A stretch of DNA of 64,000 nt from Anaerolineales bacterium (lineage in GTDB: Bacteria; Chloroflexota; Anaerolineae; Anaerolineales; UBA11858): assembly GCA_016785015.1 (NCBI GenBank), contig JADHTJ010000001.1:1-64000 (forward strand). Reading direction: 5' to 3'. The notes below the pieces were generated by a model that saw only the letters and a program-made list of their open reading frames with translations, had not been told where the DNA came from and did not search any database. The translations under genes and the position numbers were made by a program. This document shows positions 43,681 to 51,492 of this stretch, in pieces. The stretch's first letter is position 1. Each line of letters starts with the position of its first letter.

Positions 43681-45876
43681 ATGAAAACCTCACCAAGAAT
43701 TCAGCTCTTCCCCCACACAACTCGAAACAAAACAACGCGAAGTGGCAATCAACTAACCATTGCTGGTTGTGACCTCACAGAATTAGCAGATCAGTACGGC
43801 ACCCCGCTCTATGTCTACGATGCCGCCACATTGAATGCAGCGGTGCAATCTTATCAACTAGCCCTGACCCAGTTTTACCCAGGCCATGCAGGCATCACCT
43901 ACGCGGGCAAAGCCTTTTTGAGCCTGGCAATCGCCCAATGGACGCAGCGCCACAATCTTTGGGTGGACTGTACTGGTCTCGGCGAACTGCGCATTGCCGC
44001 AGCCGCGGCTGTTCCGAAAGAGCGAACGCTCATCCATGGAGTCAACAAATCGCCACAAGTTCTCTCCACCGGGATCTCTCAAGCTGGAACGATTGTGGTC
44101 GATAATCTCACCGAACTGGAGCGCCTCAAAACACTCGCGCAGAGCAATCCCACCAACATACCAGATATATGGCTGCGCTTCCGACCAGGAGCAGCTGTAG
44201 AAACACACGCTCATATTCAAACCGGGCAGCACGACAGCAAGTTCGGCATGAGCGGCCAGGAAATTGTACAAGCAGCTCACATATGCCGTGCTAACAAACT
44301 GCCCTTCAACGGGCTCCATTTCCATCTCGGTTCACAGTTCCATATCCCCGACCCCATTGAGCACGCCATTCGACGAACGCTGGATCTTGCAGAAGAACTG
44401 CAAATGGGGGCGGATTGGACTCTTTGTTTGGGGGGTGGATGGGGCGTCCCTTATCATGAGGATGATCTCCCACACGCATCTATCGAAGATTTCGTTCACT
44501 TTTCGGCTGGAATTGTAGTGGATGGCTGCACCCAGAGAGGGATCCCGCTCCCGCGCCTGCAACTGGAGCCGGGGCGCAGTTTGGTAGCCCAGGCCGGGGT
44601 CGCCATTTACCGCACAGGAACAATCAAGCACACCCCCGAAAGGAGATGGATTCTGCTCGATGGCGGCCTGGCAGACAACCCGCGTTTCGCTCTCTACCAG
44701 GCACGCTACTCAGCTTTGCCAATTGTCGAACCCTTGCGCCCAAATGCTGACTCTGCTTGGTTAGCAGGCCCCTTCTGTGAAAGCGGCGACGTGCTCATCG
44801 AGGCCCTACCCTTCCCCGAAATCGACCCTGGTGAACTGATTGCCATTCCAGTAAGTGGGGCATACCAACTCAGCATGGCCAGCAATTACAATGGGGCCAC
44901 GCGCCCCGCGGTGCTCTGGCTCGAAGATGGTCAGGCTACAGTAATTCGAAATCGAGAAAGTCCTGATGATCTAATTCGTCATGACAAACCCCTACCCAAT
45001 TCCAGCACAAACTTCTCATCGGTATTGTTCCACAAATTCCATGGCTTGGGAAACGACTATATCGTGGTCAGAGAAGACGATTTGGAAACACCGTTCACCC
45101 CAGCCCAGATCCAACAGATTTGCGACCGCCAGTATGGGTTTGGCTCTGATGGCATCGCCCTTGACTGCTCAAAACCTAAAGATGATTTTTTCACTGTGCG
45201 CTTTTTCAACCCCGATGGCAGCGAAGCTGAAAAGAGCGGCAATGGTCTGCGCATCTTCGCCCGCTATCTTTGGGATGCGGAACGGGTTGGCCTAGAAGCA
45301 TTCCAAATCATGACACCGGGGGGAGAGGTCAGAGCACTGGTTCATCAGGGCGGCGAGAGCGTGACAATTGAGATGGGAAAAGCGGACTTCGACAGCCGTC
45401 AAATTCCAACTGAGGGCGCACACCGCGAGTCCATCAATGAGATGATGCTCATAGATGGGCAAGAACTCACTTATTGTGTGGTGAGCATGGGTAACCCACA
45501 CTGCGTCGTTTTGTGTGATGAAATCTCAGTCGAAGATGCAAAGAAATGGGGGCCCTTAATCGAAAAAGAAGCGCGTTTTCCTAATCGCACCAACGTGCAG
45601 TTTTTGAAGGTAATAGATCGAGATAATATTCAAATCGAGATTTGGGAGCGCGGCGCCGGATACACCCTGGCATCAGGGAGCAGCAGTTGCGCGGCGGCGG
45701 CAGTTGCACATCGGCTGGGATTATGCGATGGGGATATTACGGTTCATATGCCAGGAGGAGAATTAGAGATTTCCATCGGCGAGAATTTCGATATTAATAT
45801 GGCGGGTCCAGTTGCCAAAGTTTGGCAAGGGAATATCTCAGAAGAAGTTTTTGATGATCTAACCACAGATAAATAG
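43681..45876 (+). CDS. LysA-like decarboxylase fused to DapF-like epimerase domain
   Basis: A 731-residue fusion. The N-terminal half (about 1-430) is a fold-type III PLP enzyme of the LysA/ornithine decarboxylase group: PLP lysine in TYAGKAF (77), HFHLGSQ, LGGGWG, LEPGRS and the partner cysteine in GPFCESGD. The C-terminal half (about 446-731) is DapF-like (FHKFHGLGNDY, FNPDGSEAEK), but both catalytic cysteines are replaced: SGNGLR has Ser519 where DapF has Cys (CGNG), and ASGSSSCA has Ser665 where DapF has Cys (ACGTG). Meso-diaminopimelate to lysine chemistry is one reading; the Ser/Ser change makes classical epimerase activity doubtful. The ATG at 43681 is preferred, since the upstream frame runs through the MITE. 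Confidence 0.85.
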   Translation: MKTSPRIQLFPHTTRNKTTRSGNQLTIAGCDLTELADQYGTPLYVYDAATLNAAVQSYQLALTQFYPGHAGITYAGKAFLSLAIAQWTQRHNLWVDCTGLGELRIAAAAAVPKERTLIHGVNKSPQVLSTGISQAGTIVVDNLTELERLKTLAQSNPTNIPDIWLRFRPGAAVETHAHIQTGQHDSKFGMSGQEIVQAAHICRANKLPFNGLHFHLGSQFHIPDPIEHAIRRTLDLAEELQMGADWTLCLGGGWGVPYHEDDLPHASIEDFVHFSAGIVVDGCTQRGIPLPRLQLEPGRSLVAQAGVAIYRTGTIKHTPERRWILLDGGLADNPRFALYQARYSALPIVEPLRPNADSAWLAGPFCESGDVLIEALPFPEIDPGELIAIPVSGAYQLSMASNYNGATRPAVLWLEDGQATVIRNRESPDDLIRHDKPLPNSSTNFSSVLFHKFHGLGNDYIVVREDDLETPFTPAQIQQICDRQYGFGSDGIALDCSKPKDDFFTVRFFNPDGSEAEKSGNGLRIFARYLWDAERVGLEAFQIMTPGGEVRALVHQGGESVTIEMGKADFDSRQIPTEGAHRESINEMMLIDGQELTYCVVSMGNPHCVVLCDEISVEDAKKWGPLIEKEARFPNRTNVQFLKVIDRDNIQIEIWERGAGYTLASGSSSCAAAAVAHRLGLCDGDITVHMPGGELEISIGENFDINMAGPVAKVWQGNISEEVFDDLTTDK

Positions 45877-46120
45877 GATGAATTAGATAGTGTAATGATC
45901 AATCTATGTTCATCCTATTATGACAGCACAAGGTTGGTGATTTATATCATTTTTCTAACTTGCTAAGGCTGGTCTCGGCCTAATATTCTCCGATCTTACG
46001 TTGGAATACGATTCATCTGTGAGATTTTTTATGCAACTTTGTTTTCACCCGCTCCACAGTGATCCCCTCGTGGGGATATTCTACAACCCAAAATGGGTCA
46101 TAGAGCGCCAACCGACGCCA
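45877..46120. other. Gene-free spacer
   Basis: I see no coding frame, promoter or repeat that I can name between the fusion gene and the hairpin at 46121. It may be degraded sequence belonging to the adjacent dapF relic, but no similarity to dapF is evident by eye. Confidence 0.35.
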
Positions 46121-46152
46121 GAAGCTAAACTTCTGCCAGAAGTTTAGCTTCT
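46121..46152. repeat. GAAGCTAAACTT palindrome, copy 1
   Basis: GAAGCTAAACTTCTG and CAGAAGTTTAGCTTC with a 2-base centre. A second copy is at 46445-46475. The two bracket the dapF relic and the short family 2 element. Confidence 0.75.
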
Positions 46153-46183
46153 TCACATTCAAAATCGACTCTTTCCTGGAGAG

Positions 46184-46336
46184 GTTGCACGGCTGGGATT
46201 TCGATGAAGGAATCACAGTTCGTATGCAGGGGGTAAACTGGAGATTGCCATCAACGAAGATTTCGAAATCAGCATGAACGGACCGGTCGTCAAAGTGTGG
46301 CAAGGGTATCTTTCAGAAGAAGGTTTCAAAGAATAA
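46184..46336 (+). pseudogene. dapF C-terminal relic
   Basis: With one frameshift this stretch reads as the last 50 or so residues of a DapF domain: LGFDEGITVRMQGG, then LEIAINEDFEISMNGP, then VVKVWQGYLSEEGFKE and TAA, closely matching the end of the adjacent fusion (DGDITVHMPGG, LEISIGENFDINMAGP, VAKVWQGNISEE). A single G is missing in the run near 46224-46228. The 5' part is gone, replaced by the hairpin at 46121-46152. It is a decayed duplicate or an old stand-alone epimerase. Confidence 0.85.
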
Positions 46337-46345
46337 TCACAGATG

Positions 46346-46417
46346 ACGCCACTGAAAAAACTACCACCCTCATATATCCCGTCGGGAAACTCACTTGGTG
46401 GCTTTTTGCAGTAGAGT
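46346..46417. repeat. MITE-like element, family 2 (internally deleted, inverted copy)
   Basis: The ends match 43495-43614 in reverse orientation (ACGCCACTGAAAAAACTACC and GGCTTTTTGCAGTAGAGT), but most of one central arm is missing, leaving about 72 bp. CAGATG occurs just outside both ends (46340-46345 and 46420-46425), a possible partial target duplication. Confidence 0.75.
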
Positions 46418-46444
46418 CTCAGATGAATGGGATGATTTGAAGAA

Positions 46445-46475
46445 GAAGCTAAACTTTTGACAAAAGTTTAGCTTC
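46445..46475. repeat. GAAGCTAAACTT palindrome, copy 2
   Basis: GAAGCTAAACTTTTG and CAAAAGTTTAGCTTC. It lies beyond the glyA stop and could serve as a terminator-like stem, but there is no U run. Positions 46485-46555 carry a GCCAAGATCGCAAAG / CTCTGCGTTCTTCGCG-type dispersed repeat. Confidence 0.65.
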
Positions 46476-46555
46476 TCATATGCCCAGGACGCCAAGATCG
46501 CAAAGTTTATTCAATGAATTCTCTGCGTTCTTCGCGCTCTTCGTGGTTCAACAAA

Positions 46556-47848
46556 TCATTGATAAGTTGGATGATTTTGGCAAATCTTAGCCACCCGCGC
46601 TCTAACGCGCTCAACAACATCCGCATCAGGCTCATCTTTCCCCACTAAAGCATCTAAAACATCTGCAATCAAATTACCGATCACCGTAAACGTTTCTGCA
46701 TCCATCCCGCGCGTGGTGCCCGCGGCTGTACCCAGGCGCAGACCCGTCCACTGCTTAGGATTTGGGGGGTCAAAGGGGATCGGATTCTTATTACAGGTGA
46801 TATTGGTATCCTCTAAAAAATTCACTGATTGGGTGCCTAATAATCCTTTGGGCTTCAGATCTACCAAGACAATATGCGTGTCTGTACCACCGGTGCAGAT
46901 TCCAAACCCGCGCTGTTCCAAAGAATCAGCCAATGCGCGGGCATTTTCCACAACTTGCCCCGCATAATCCTTGAAAGAAGGCCGCAGCGCTTCGCCCAGG
47001 CAGACTGCTTTAGCAGCAATCGTATTGGGGTGCAGGCTTCCCTGCATCCCAGGGAAGATGGATGAATCTATTTTCTTTGCCAGTTGGGGGTCATCGGTGA
47101 GTAATAATCCACCGCGCGGCCCGCGCAGCGTTTTGGTGGTTGTGCAGCTAACGATATGGGCGTGGGGTATGGGGTTGGGATGCACGCCGCCCGCCACCAA
47201 TCCAGCGAAATGAGCCATATCTACCAGGAAAGTAGCCCCCACACGATCAGCCACCGAACGGATAAATGGGAAATCAATCACGCGAGGATACGCCGACCCT
47301 CCTGCGATGATCAATTTGGGTTTATGTTCTATTGCCAAGCGTTCAAGTTCATCGTAATCAAGTAATCCAGATTGCGGATCAACCCCATACTGCACGGCAT
47401 TGAACCACTTGCCAGACATATTCGGCGGCGCGCCATGACTTAAATGTCCGCCGGCCGTTAGGGCCATACTCATCACCGTATCACCCGGTTTGAGTAAGGC
47501 CACGAAGACAGCCTGATTTGCCTGTGATCCAGAATGGGCTTGCACATTTGCGTATTTACACCCAAACAAATCTGTCGCCCGCTCGATGGCGGCGCGTTCC
47601 GCTTCGTCAAGGATCTTCGCCCCTCCATGATAGCGCGCCCCGGGATAGCCTTCGACAGTCTTGTTGGTGATCGTATCTCCGAGCGCTTCTAATACTGCCC
47701 GGCTGACGATGTTCTCTGAGGCGATCAATTCAATTTGATCTGCCTGGCGTTTTCCTTCTCGATCTAAAATATCTGCTAGTAATGGGTCATTTTGAGTAAG
47801 AGATTCTGTAAAATGGGCACTGATTTCAGGGGATTGTCTTGAGCTCAT
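46556..47848 (-). CDS. glyA: Serine hydroxymethyltransferase
   Basis: A 430-residue PLP enzyme of normal length with PLP lysine in TTTKTLRGPRGG (about 240), substrate blocks IELIASENIVS, GYPGARYHGG, AHSGSQANQAV and VDMAHFAGLVAGG. It interconverts serine and glycine while loading tetrahydrofolate with one-carbon units. A GGAG site precedes the ATG and a good promoter lies 45 bp upstream. It is monocistronic and divergent from the lrp-like gene. Confidence 0.97.
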   Translation of the reverse strand: MSSRQSPEISAHFTESLTQNDPLLADILDREGKRQADQIELIASENIVSRAVLEALGDTITNKTVEGYPGARYHGGAKILDEAERAAIERATDLFGCKYANVQAHSGSQANQAVFVALLKPGDTVMSMALTAGGHLSHGAPPNMSGKWFNAVQYGVDPQSGLLDYDELERLAIEHKPKLIIAGGSAYPRVIDFPFIRSVADRVGATFLVDMAHFAGLVAGGVHPNPIPHAHIVSCTTTKTLRGPRGGLLLTDDPQLAKKIDSSIFPGMQGSLHPNTIAAKAVCLGEALRPSFKDYAGQVVENARALADSLEQRGFGICTGGTDTHIVLVDLKPKGLLGTQSVNFLEDTNITCNKNPIPFDPPNPKQWTGLRLGTAAGTTRGMDAETFTVIGNLIADVLDALVGKDEPDADVVERVRARVAKICQNHPTYQ

Positions 47849-47892
47849 ATTTTCTCCAATTGGTTGGGGCAGGGAGTCATGAATCTAAAATT

Positions 47893-47922
47893 AGTATACA
47901 ACATCCTCTCGCCATATTTCAA
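47893..47922 (-). promoter_or_regulatory. Promoter of glyA
   Basis: On the minus strand TTGAAA (47922-47917), an 18-bp spacer and TATACT (47898-47893). Confidence 0.72.
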
Positions 47923-48048
47923 AGCGACTCCTCAGTTTTACATATTCGTCGAATGATCTTCTCAAGCAGTCCAAATGGAATATTCTAAAGATATTCTCAA
48001 TATTTAGGTATGTTAATTCGATAATTACTACTATACACTTAATAATCA

Positions 48049-48077
48049 TTGACTTTTTTGCACAATTAAGATATTTT
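48049..48077 (+). promoter_or_regulatory. Promoter of the Lrp-type regulator gene
   Basis: TTGACT (48049-48054), a 17-bp spacer and TATTTT (48072-48077). The predicted start of transcription (about 48084) is only about 7 bases before the ATG at 48091 and no Shine-Dalgarno sequence is present, so the message may be nearly leaderless. Confidence 0.68.
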
Positions 48078-48090
48078 ATTAAACAATATT

Positions 48091-48561
48091 ATGACGAACA
48101 GCATTCTTGACGATCTCGACAAATTGATTCTGGCCGAATTACAAGCCGATGCCCGCATCAGCAACACCGAATTGGCTCGGCGCGTAAACCTGTCGCCGCC
48201 TGCCACACACGCGCGCGTGCGTCGGCTTGAAGAAAGTGGCCTCGCTGACCGCTACGTGACATTAGTGAACAAAAAACAGGCCGGGTACGATATGCTTTGC
48301 TTTGTGCGCGTCCGGCTGCAACTGCATGATACTGAACAAGTGGAAGGCTTTCACAAAGCTGTTCACGAAATACCTGAAGTGCTTGAATGTCATTTTGTCA
48401 CCGGAGATCATGATTATCTTCTCAAAGTGTTAGCACGCAATTCAGAAGACTTAGAAGATTTCCTGGTCAATCGTTTGACTCCAATTCCGGGAGTCGCACA
48501 AATCCATACCAGCCTTGTTTTAAGAGAAGTAAAAAATTCGACAATCATCCCCTTGAAATAA
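48091..48561 (+). CDS. Lrp/AsnC family transcription regulator
   Basis: A 156-residue regulator with N-terminal winged helix (LDKLILAELQADARISNTELARRVNLSPPA-type pattern, residues about 8-60) and C-terminal RAM ligand-binding domain (about 70-150; VLECHFVTGDHDYLLKV). Members bind amino acids and control amino-acid metabolism genes. It lies 28 bp before the tyrosine phenol-lyase-type gene and likely controls it and itself. No recognisable Lrp operator was identified. Confidence 0.93.
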   Translation: MTNSILDDLDKLILAELQADARISNTELARRVNLSPPATHARVRRLEESGLADRYVTLVNKKQAGYDMLCFVRVRLQLHDTEQVEGFHKAVHEIPEVLECHFVTGDHDYLLKVLARNSEDLEDFLVNRLTPIPGVAQIHTSLVLREVKNSTIIPLK

Positions 48562-48589
48562 AAGGATCAACTCAACTCTAGGAGGCAGC

Positions 48590-50005
48590 ATGTCCAATCA
48601 CAAATTTCAAACCATGGGTCAGCAATTTGGCCGCCGTTCTTGGGCCGAACCGTGGAAGATTAAAATGGTAGAGCCTATCCGCATGGTCACAGCGGAAGAA
48701 CGCACAAAGGCTTGCAAGGAAGCTGGCTACAATACTTTCCTAATGCGCTCTGAAGATGTGTATATCGATCTGCTGACAGACAGCGGCACTAGTGCCATGA
48801 GCGACCGTCAATGGTCTGGCATGATGATGGGCGACGAGGCTTACGCGGGCAGTCGCAACTATTACAACCTGGAAAATGCAATCCAAAAGTATTATGGCTA
48901 TAAGTATGTGGTGCCCACCCATCAGGGACGCGGGGCGGAGCACCTGATTAGTCAGGCCGTGATCAATGAGGGTGATTACATTCCTGGCAATATGTATTTC
49001 ACCACCACCCGCCTGCACCAGGAGTTGGCTGGGGGTACCTTTGTGGATGTGATCATCGACGTGGCCCATGACCCCACAGATCAACACCCCTTCAAGGGCA
49101 ACGTGGATCTCGACAAAATGCAGGCTCTGGTAGATAAAGTCGGCGCCGACAAAATTCCTTATGTCAGCCTGGCGGGCACGGTTAACATGGCCGGTGGGCA
49201 ACCGGTCAGCATGGCCAATGTCAAAGCTTTGAAAGAATTTTGCGACAAACATGGCATCCGCGTTTATCTCGATGCCACACGCATGTATGAGAATGCCTTC
49301 TTCATCCAAGAACGCGAGGAAGGCTACGCCGATAAATCTATTGCCGAAATCTTGCTGGAGTTCTGCAGTTACACAGACGCAGCCTGGATGAGCGCCAAGA
49401 AAGACAATCTGGTTAATATTGGCGGCTGGCTGGCAGTCAATCAGGCAGAGGTTGCCGAGAAAGCCCGCAATATGGTGGTGGTCTACGAAGGGCTGCACAC
49501 CTATGGCGGCATGGCCGGACGCGATATGGAAGCGCTGGCCATCGGTATTGCAGAGGGCGTGCAGGATGATCATGTCGCCTCGCGCGTCCGTCAAGTTCGA
49601 TACCTGGGCAAATTACTCTTGGATTGGACCATCCCCATCATGGAGCCCATCGGTGGACATGCCATCTTCGTGGATGCTAAGCGATTTTACGATCATATCC
49701 CCCAGGATCAATTCCCTGCCCAAACGTTGGCCGCGCAACTTTATTTGGACTCAGGTGTGCGCTCGATGGAACGCGGCGTCGTCAGCGCGGGACGTGACCC
49801 CAAAACAGGGCATCATCGTTTCCCGGCCCTGGAGTTGACTCGCCTGACAATCCCGAGGCGTGTCTACACCCAGGCACATATGGATGTGGTCGCTGAGAGT
49901 CTCAAAGCTGTTTATGACAACCGCAAACAAACCAAGGGCTTGAAGATGGTTTACGAACCAGAATATCTGCGCTTTTTCCAGGCGCGCTTTGAAGCCATTG
50001 AGTGA
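48590..50005 (+). CDS. tpl: Tyrosine phenol-lyase-type beta-eliminating lyase
   Basis: The 471-residue PLP lyase carries the family blocks LLTDSGTSAMSDRQW, MMGDEAYAGSRNYY, PTHQGRGAEH, PLP lysine in MSAKKDNLVN and TRLTIPRRVY. In MYFTTTRLHQE the position equivalent to Thr124 of Citrobacter tyrosine phenol-lyase is Thr (Asp in E. coli tryptophanase), and RSMERGVVSAGRD keeps the Arg381 equivalent. These favour tyrosine phenol-lyase over tryptophanase. The reaction would yield phenol, pyruvate and ammonia. An AGGAGG site precedes the ATG; Lrp regulator upstream, terminator downstream. Confidence 0.88.
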   Translation: MSNHKFQTMGQQFGRRSWAEPWKIKMVEPIRMVTAEERTKACKEAGYNTFLMRSEDVYIDLLTDSGTSAMSDRQWSGMMMGDEAYAGSRNYYNLENAIQKYYGYKYVVPTHQGRGAEHLISQAVINEGDYIPGNMYFTTTRLHQELAGGTFVDVIIDVAHDPTDQHPFKGNVDLDKMQALVDKVGADKIPYVSLAGTVNMAGGQPVSMANVKALKEFCDKHGIRVYLDATRMYENAFFIQEREEGYADKSIAEILLEFCSYTDAAWMSAKKDNLVNIGGWLAVNQAEVAEKARNMVVVYEGLHTYGGMAGRDMEALAIGIAEGVQDDHVASRVRQVRYLGKLLLDWTIPIMEPIGGHAIFVDAKRFYDHIPQDQFPAQTLAAQLYLDSGVRSMERGVVSAGRDPKTGHHRFPALELTRLTIPRRVYTQAHMDVVAESLKAVYDNRKQTKGLKMVYEPEYLRFFQARFEAIE

Positions 50006-50033
50006 CTAAAGTACAAATTTCCCCAAGTAAACG

Positions 50034-50076
50034 AAAAGGTGCGTACGGAATTATCGACCGTACGCACCTTTGTTTT
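50034..50076 (+). terminator. Terminator of the lrp-tpl operon
   Basis: AAAGGTGCGTACGG and CCGTACGCACCTTT around a 9-base loop, then GTTTT. Confidence 0.9.
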
Positions 50077-50127
50077 ACAGAACATGGATGACGCGGATAT
50101 ATCGAATTATCACGGATAAATTAATAA

Positions 50128-50233
50128 CTCATGTTACGCACACGTAGCGAGGTTTCCCTGGGAATAGGGGGTCGGGGGCGAAGCCCCCACCCCCTATTCC
50201 CAGGGAGGTTCTCTTTAGGTTGCGTAACATGAG
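50128..50233. repeat. MITE-like palindromic element, family 3
   Basis: A 106-bp element with perfect terminal inverted repeats CTCATGTTACGCA / TGCGTAACATGAG. The inner arms are TCCCTGGGAATAGGGG and CCCCTATTCCCAGGGA around GGGGGCGAAGCCCCC. It is flanked by 7-bp direct repeats TTAATAA (50121-50127 and 50234-50240), a likely target duplication. One end of this family recurs near 36358-36370. Confidence 0.85.
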
Positions 50234-50279
50234 TTAATAATCTGCGTAAATCCGAATAATCAGCCTTGCCGCAGTCCAT

Positions 50280-50507
50280 TTAGGATTTTTGTTCTTGAAG
50301 TTCGATGGCCTTCTGAAGCTTATACAGAAATTCATCGAGTGGGACCCTGTGAATTTGGGCAGCTCGCTCGACACTGATGGCTTTTGTAAGGAATCTGCGG
50401 AATGAGTAGCGGGCTACTCGTTTGATGCCGAGCACCTCCATGACGTCAGCAATATCACCATACTCTTGCAGGATTTCAGACACTTTTGTATCTTTAGTGA
50501 TTTCCAT
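50280..50507 (-). CDS. Small DUF1858-like protein
   Basis: A 75-residue protein beginning MEITKDTKVSEILQEYGDIA, the pattern of DUF1858 domains (a small helical domain near redox or hybrid-cluster proteins). It lacks the cysteine often seen in that family. Good AGGAG ribosome site. It lies 39 bp after the DUF423 gene and may share its transcript. No function can be given. Confidence 0.72.
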   Translation of the reverse strand: MEITKDTKVSEILQEYGDIADVMEVLGIKRVARYSFRRFLTKAISVERAAQIHRVPLDEFLYKLQKAIELQEQKS

Positions 50508-50546
50508 TATTTTTCTCCTGATATACCAATAAATTTGTATTCCTCG

Positions 50547-50936
50547 TTACGCTCGCCAGGCGGCAATCATCAAGGCGAACCAACCAAAAACGAAAAAGAC
50601 ACCACCAATAGGGGTCAGAATTCCCAGGCTGATGCCGTTGTAAGCCAATTCCCCATTGGCAACCAGGTAATACAAACTGCCAGAGAACAAGATAATGCCC
50701 AAGACGAAGAACCAACTCGCCGCTCGGAGCGTGTTACTCCTGCTCCACCAATGGGTCGTTGCCCAAGAGATCATGATCAATGTTAGTGCGTGATACATCT
50801 GATAACGGACTGCTTTCTCCCAAATGGCGATCCGATCGGGTGTGACAATATCTTCCAGCCCATGCGCGCCGAAAGCTCCTGCCGCAACAGCTAAACCTGC
50901 CAAAAAAGCACCGAAGACAAAGAAATATTTTTCCAT
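50547..50936 (-). CDS. DUF423 family membrane protein
   Basis: A 129-residue protein with four membrane helices and the DUF423 blocks GAFGAHGL, YQMYHALTL and LFSGSLYYLV. The family (E. coli YgdD) is widespread and of unknown function. AGGAG ribosome site. Confidence 0.88.
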   Translation of the reverse strand: MEKYFFVFGAFLAGLAVAAGAFGAHGLEDIVTPDRIAIWEKAVRYQMYHALTLIMISWATTHWWSRSNTLRAASWFFVLGIILFSGSLYYLVANGELAYNGISLGILTPIGGVFFVFGWFALMIAAWRA

Positions 50937-50971
50937 GGATCATCTCCTGAATAATGCGACTTACCTGGATT

Positions 50972-51445
50972 TTACTTGGATTTGTTTGATCTTTCGAGCA
51001 AAGTGCGATAATAAAGAAAACTTGCCAAGAATAAACTACCACCAATCCCCAAGTACATAGCGGCCAGATATGGTTTGGGGATGGGGGAATACTTGCGCAG
51101 AAAAATACCCAAAGAGATCATGAATACCACTAAAGGGTAACTTGTCCAACTTTGAAAAGCGAACATGCAAACCCGATCGTTTGCATATTGGTTGATGCGT
51201 TGGATATTTCGATTGGCAAATCTAGAAAATCCAAAAGCGTTAATGGCTATCGCCAGCAACACTCCGATTGTCGCCATGCCCAACCCAGTAATCCAATCGG
51301 TAGATTTCAGCCATCCGTAGGCAAGATAACTCAGCCATATGCCAACCCCTGACCAAATTATTCCAGCTATTAAGTAAAGCCAACCCTTACGGACAGCGGG
51401 ATTCAATTTTTTAGCAAGAGAGTTTTTCACTGATAAATTAGACAT
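50972..51445 (-). CDS. Small integral membrane protein, unknown
   Basis: A 157-residue protein with four predicted membrane helices (about 22-42, 52-72, 98-116, 126-146) and basic loops. No family is recognised. The start lacks an obvious ribosome site. Position between DUF423 and a two-component pair gives no clue. Confidence 0.6.
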   Translation of the reverse strand: MSNLSVKNSLAKKLNPAVRKGWLYLIAGIIWSGVGIWLSYLAYGWLKSTDWITGLGMATIGVLLAIAINAFGFSRFANRNIQRINQYANDRVCMFAFQSWTSYPLVVFMISLGIFLRKYSPIPKPYLAAMYLGIGGSLFLASFLYYRTLLERSNKSK

Positions 51446-51492
51446 CAGCGAAATTGTATCAGGGATTCATTAGATCGAACTTAGATTTCCCC

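Noticed and set aside
48740..49594. Open frame of 284 codons antisense to the tyrosine phenol-lyase gene
   Set aside because: It lies wholly inside a clearly functional gene on the other strand, has no ribosome site and no family resemblance.
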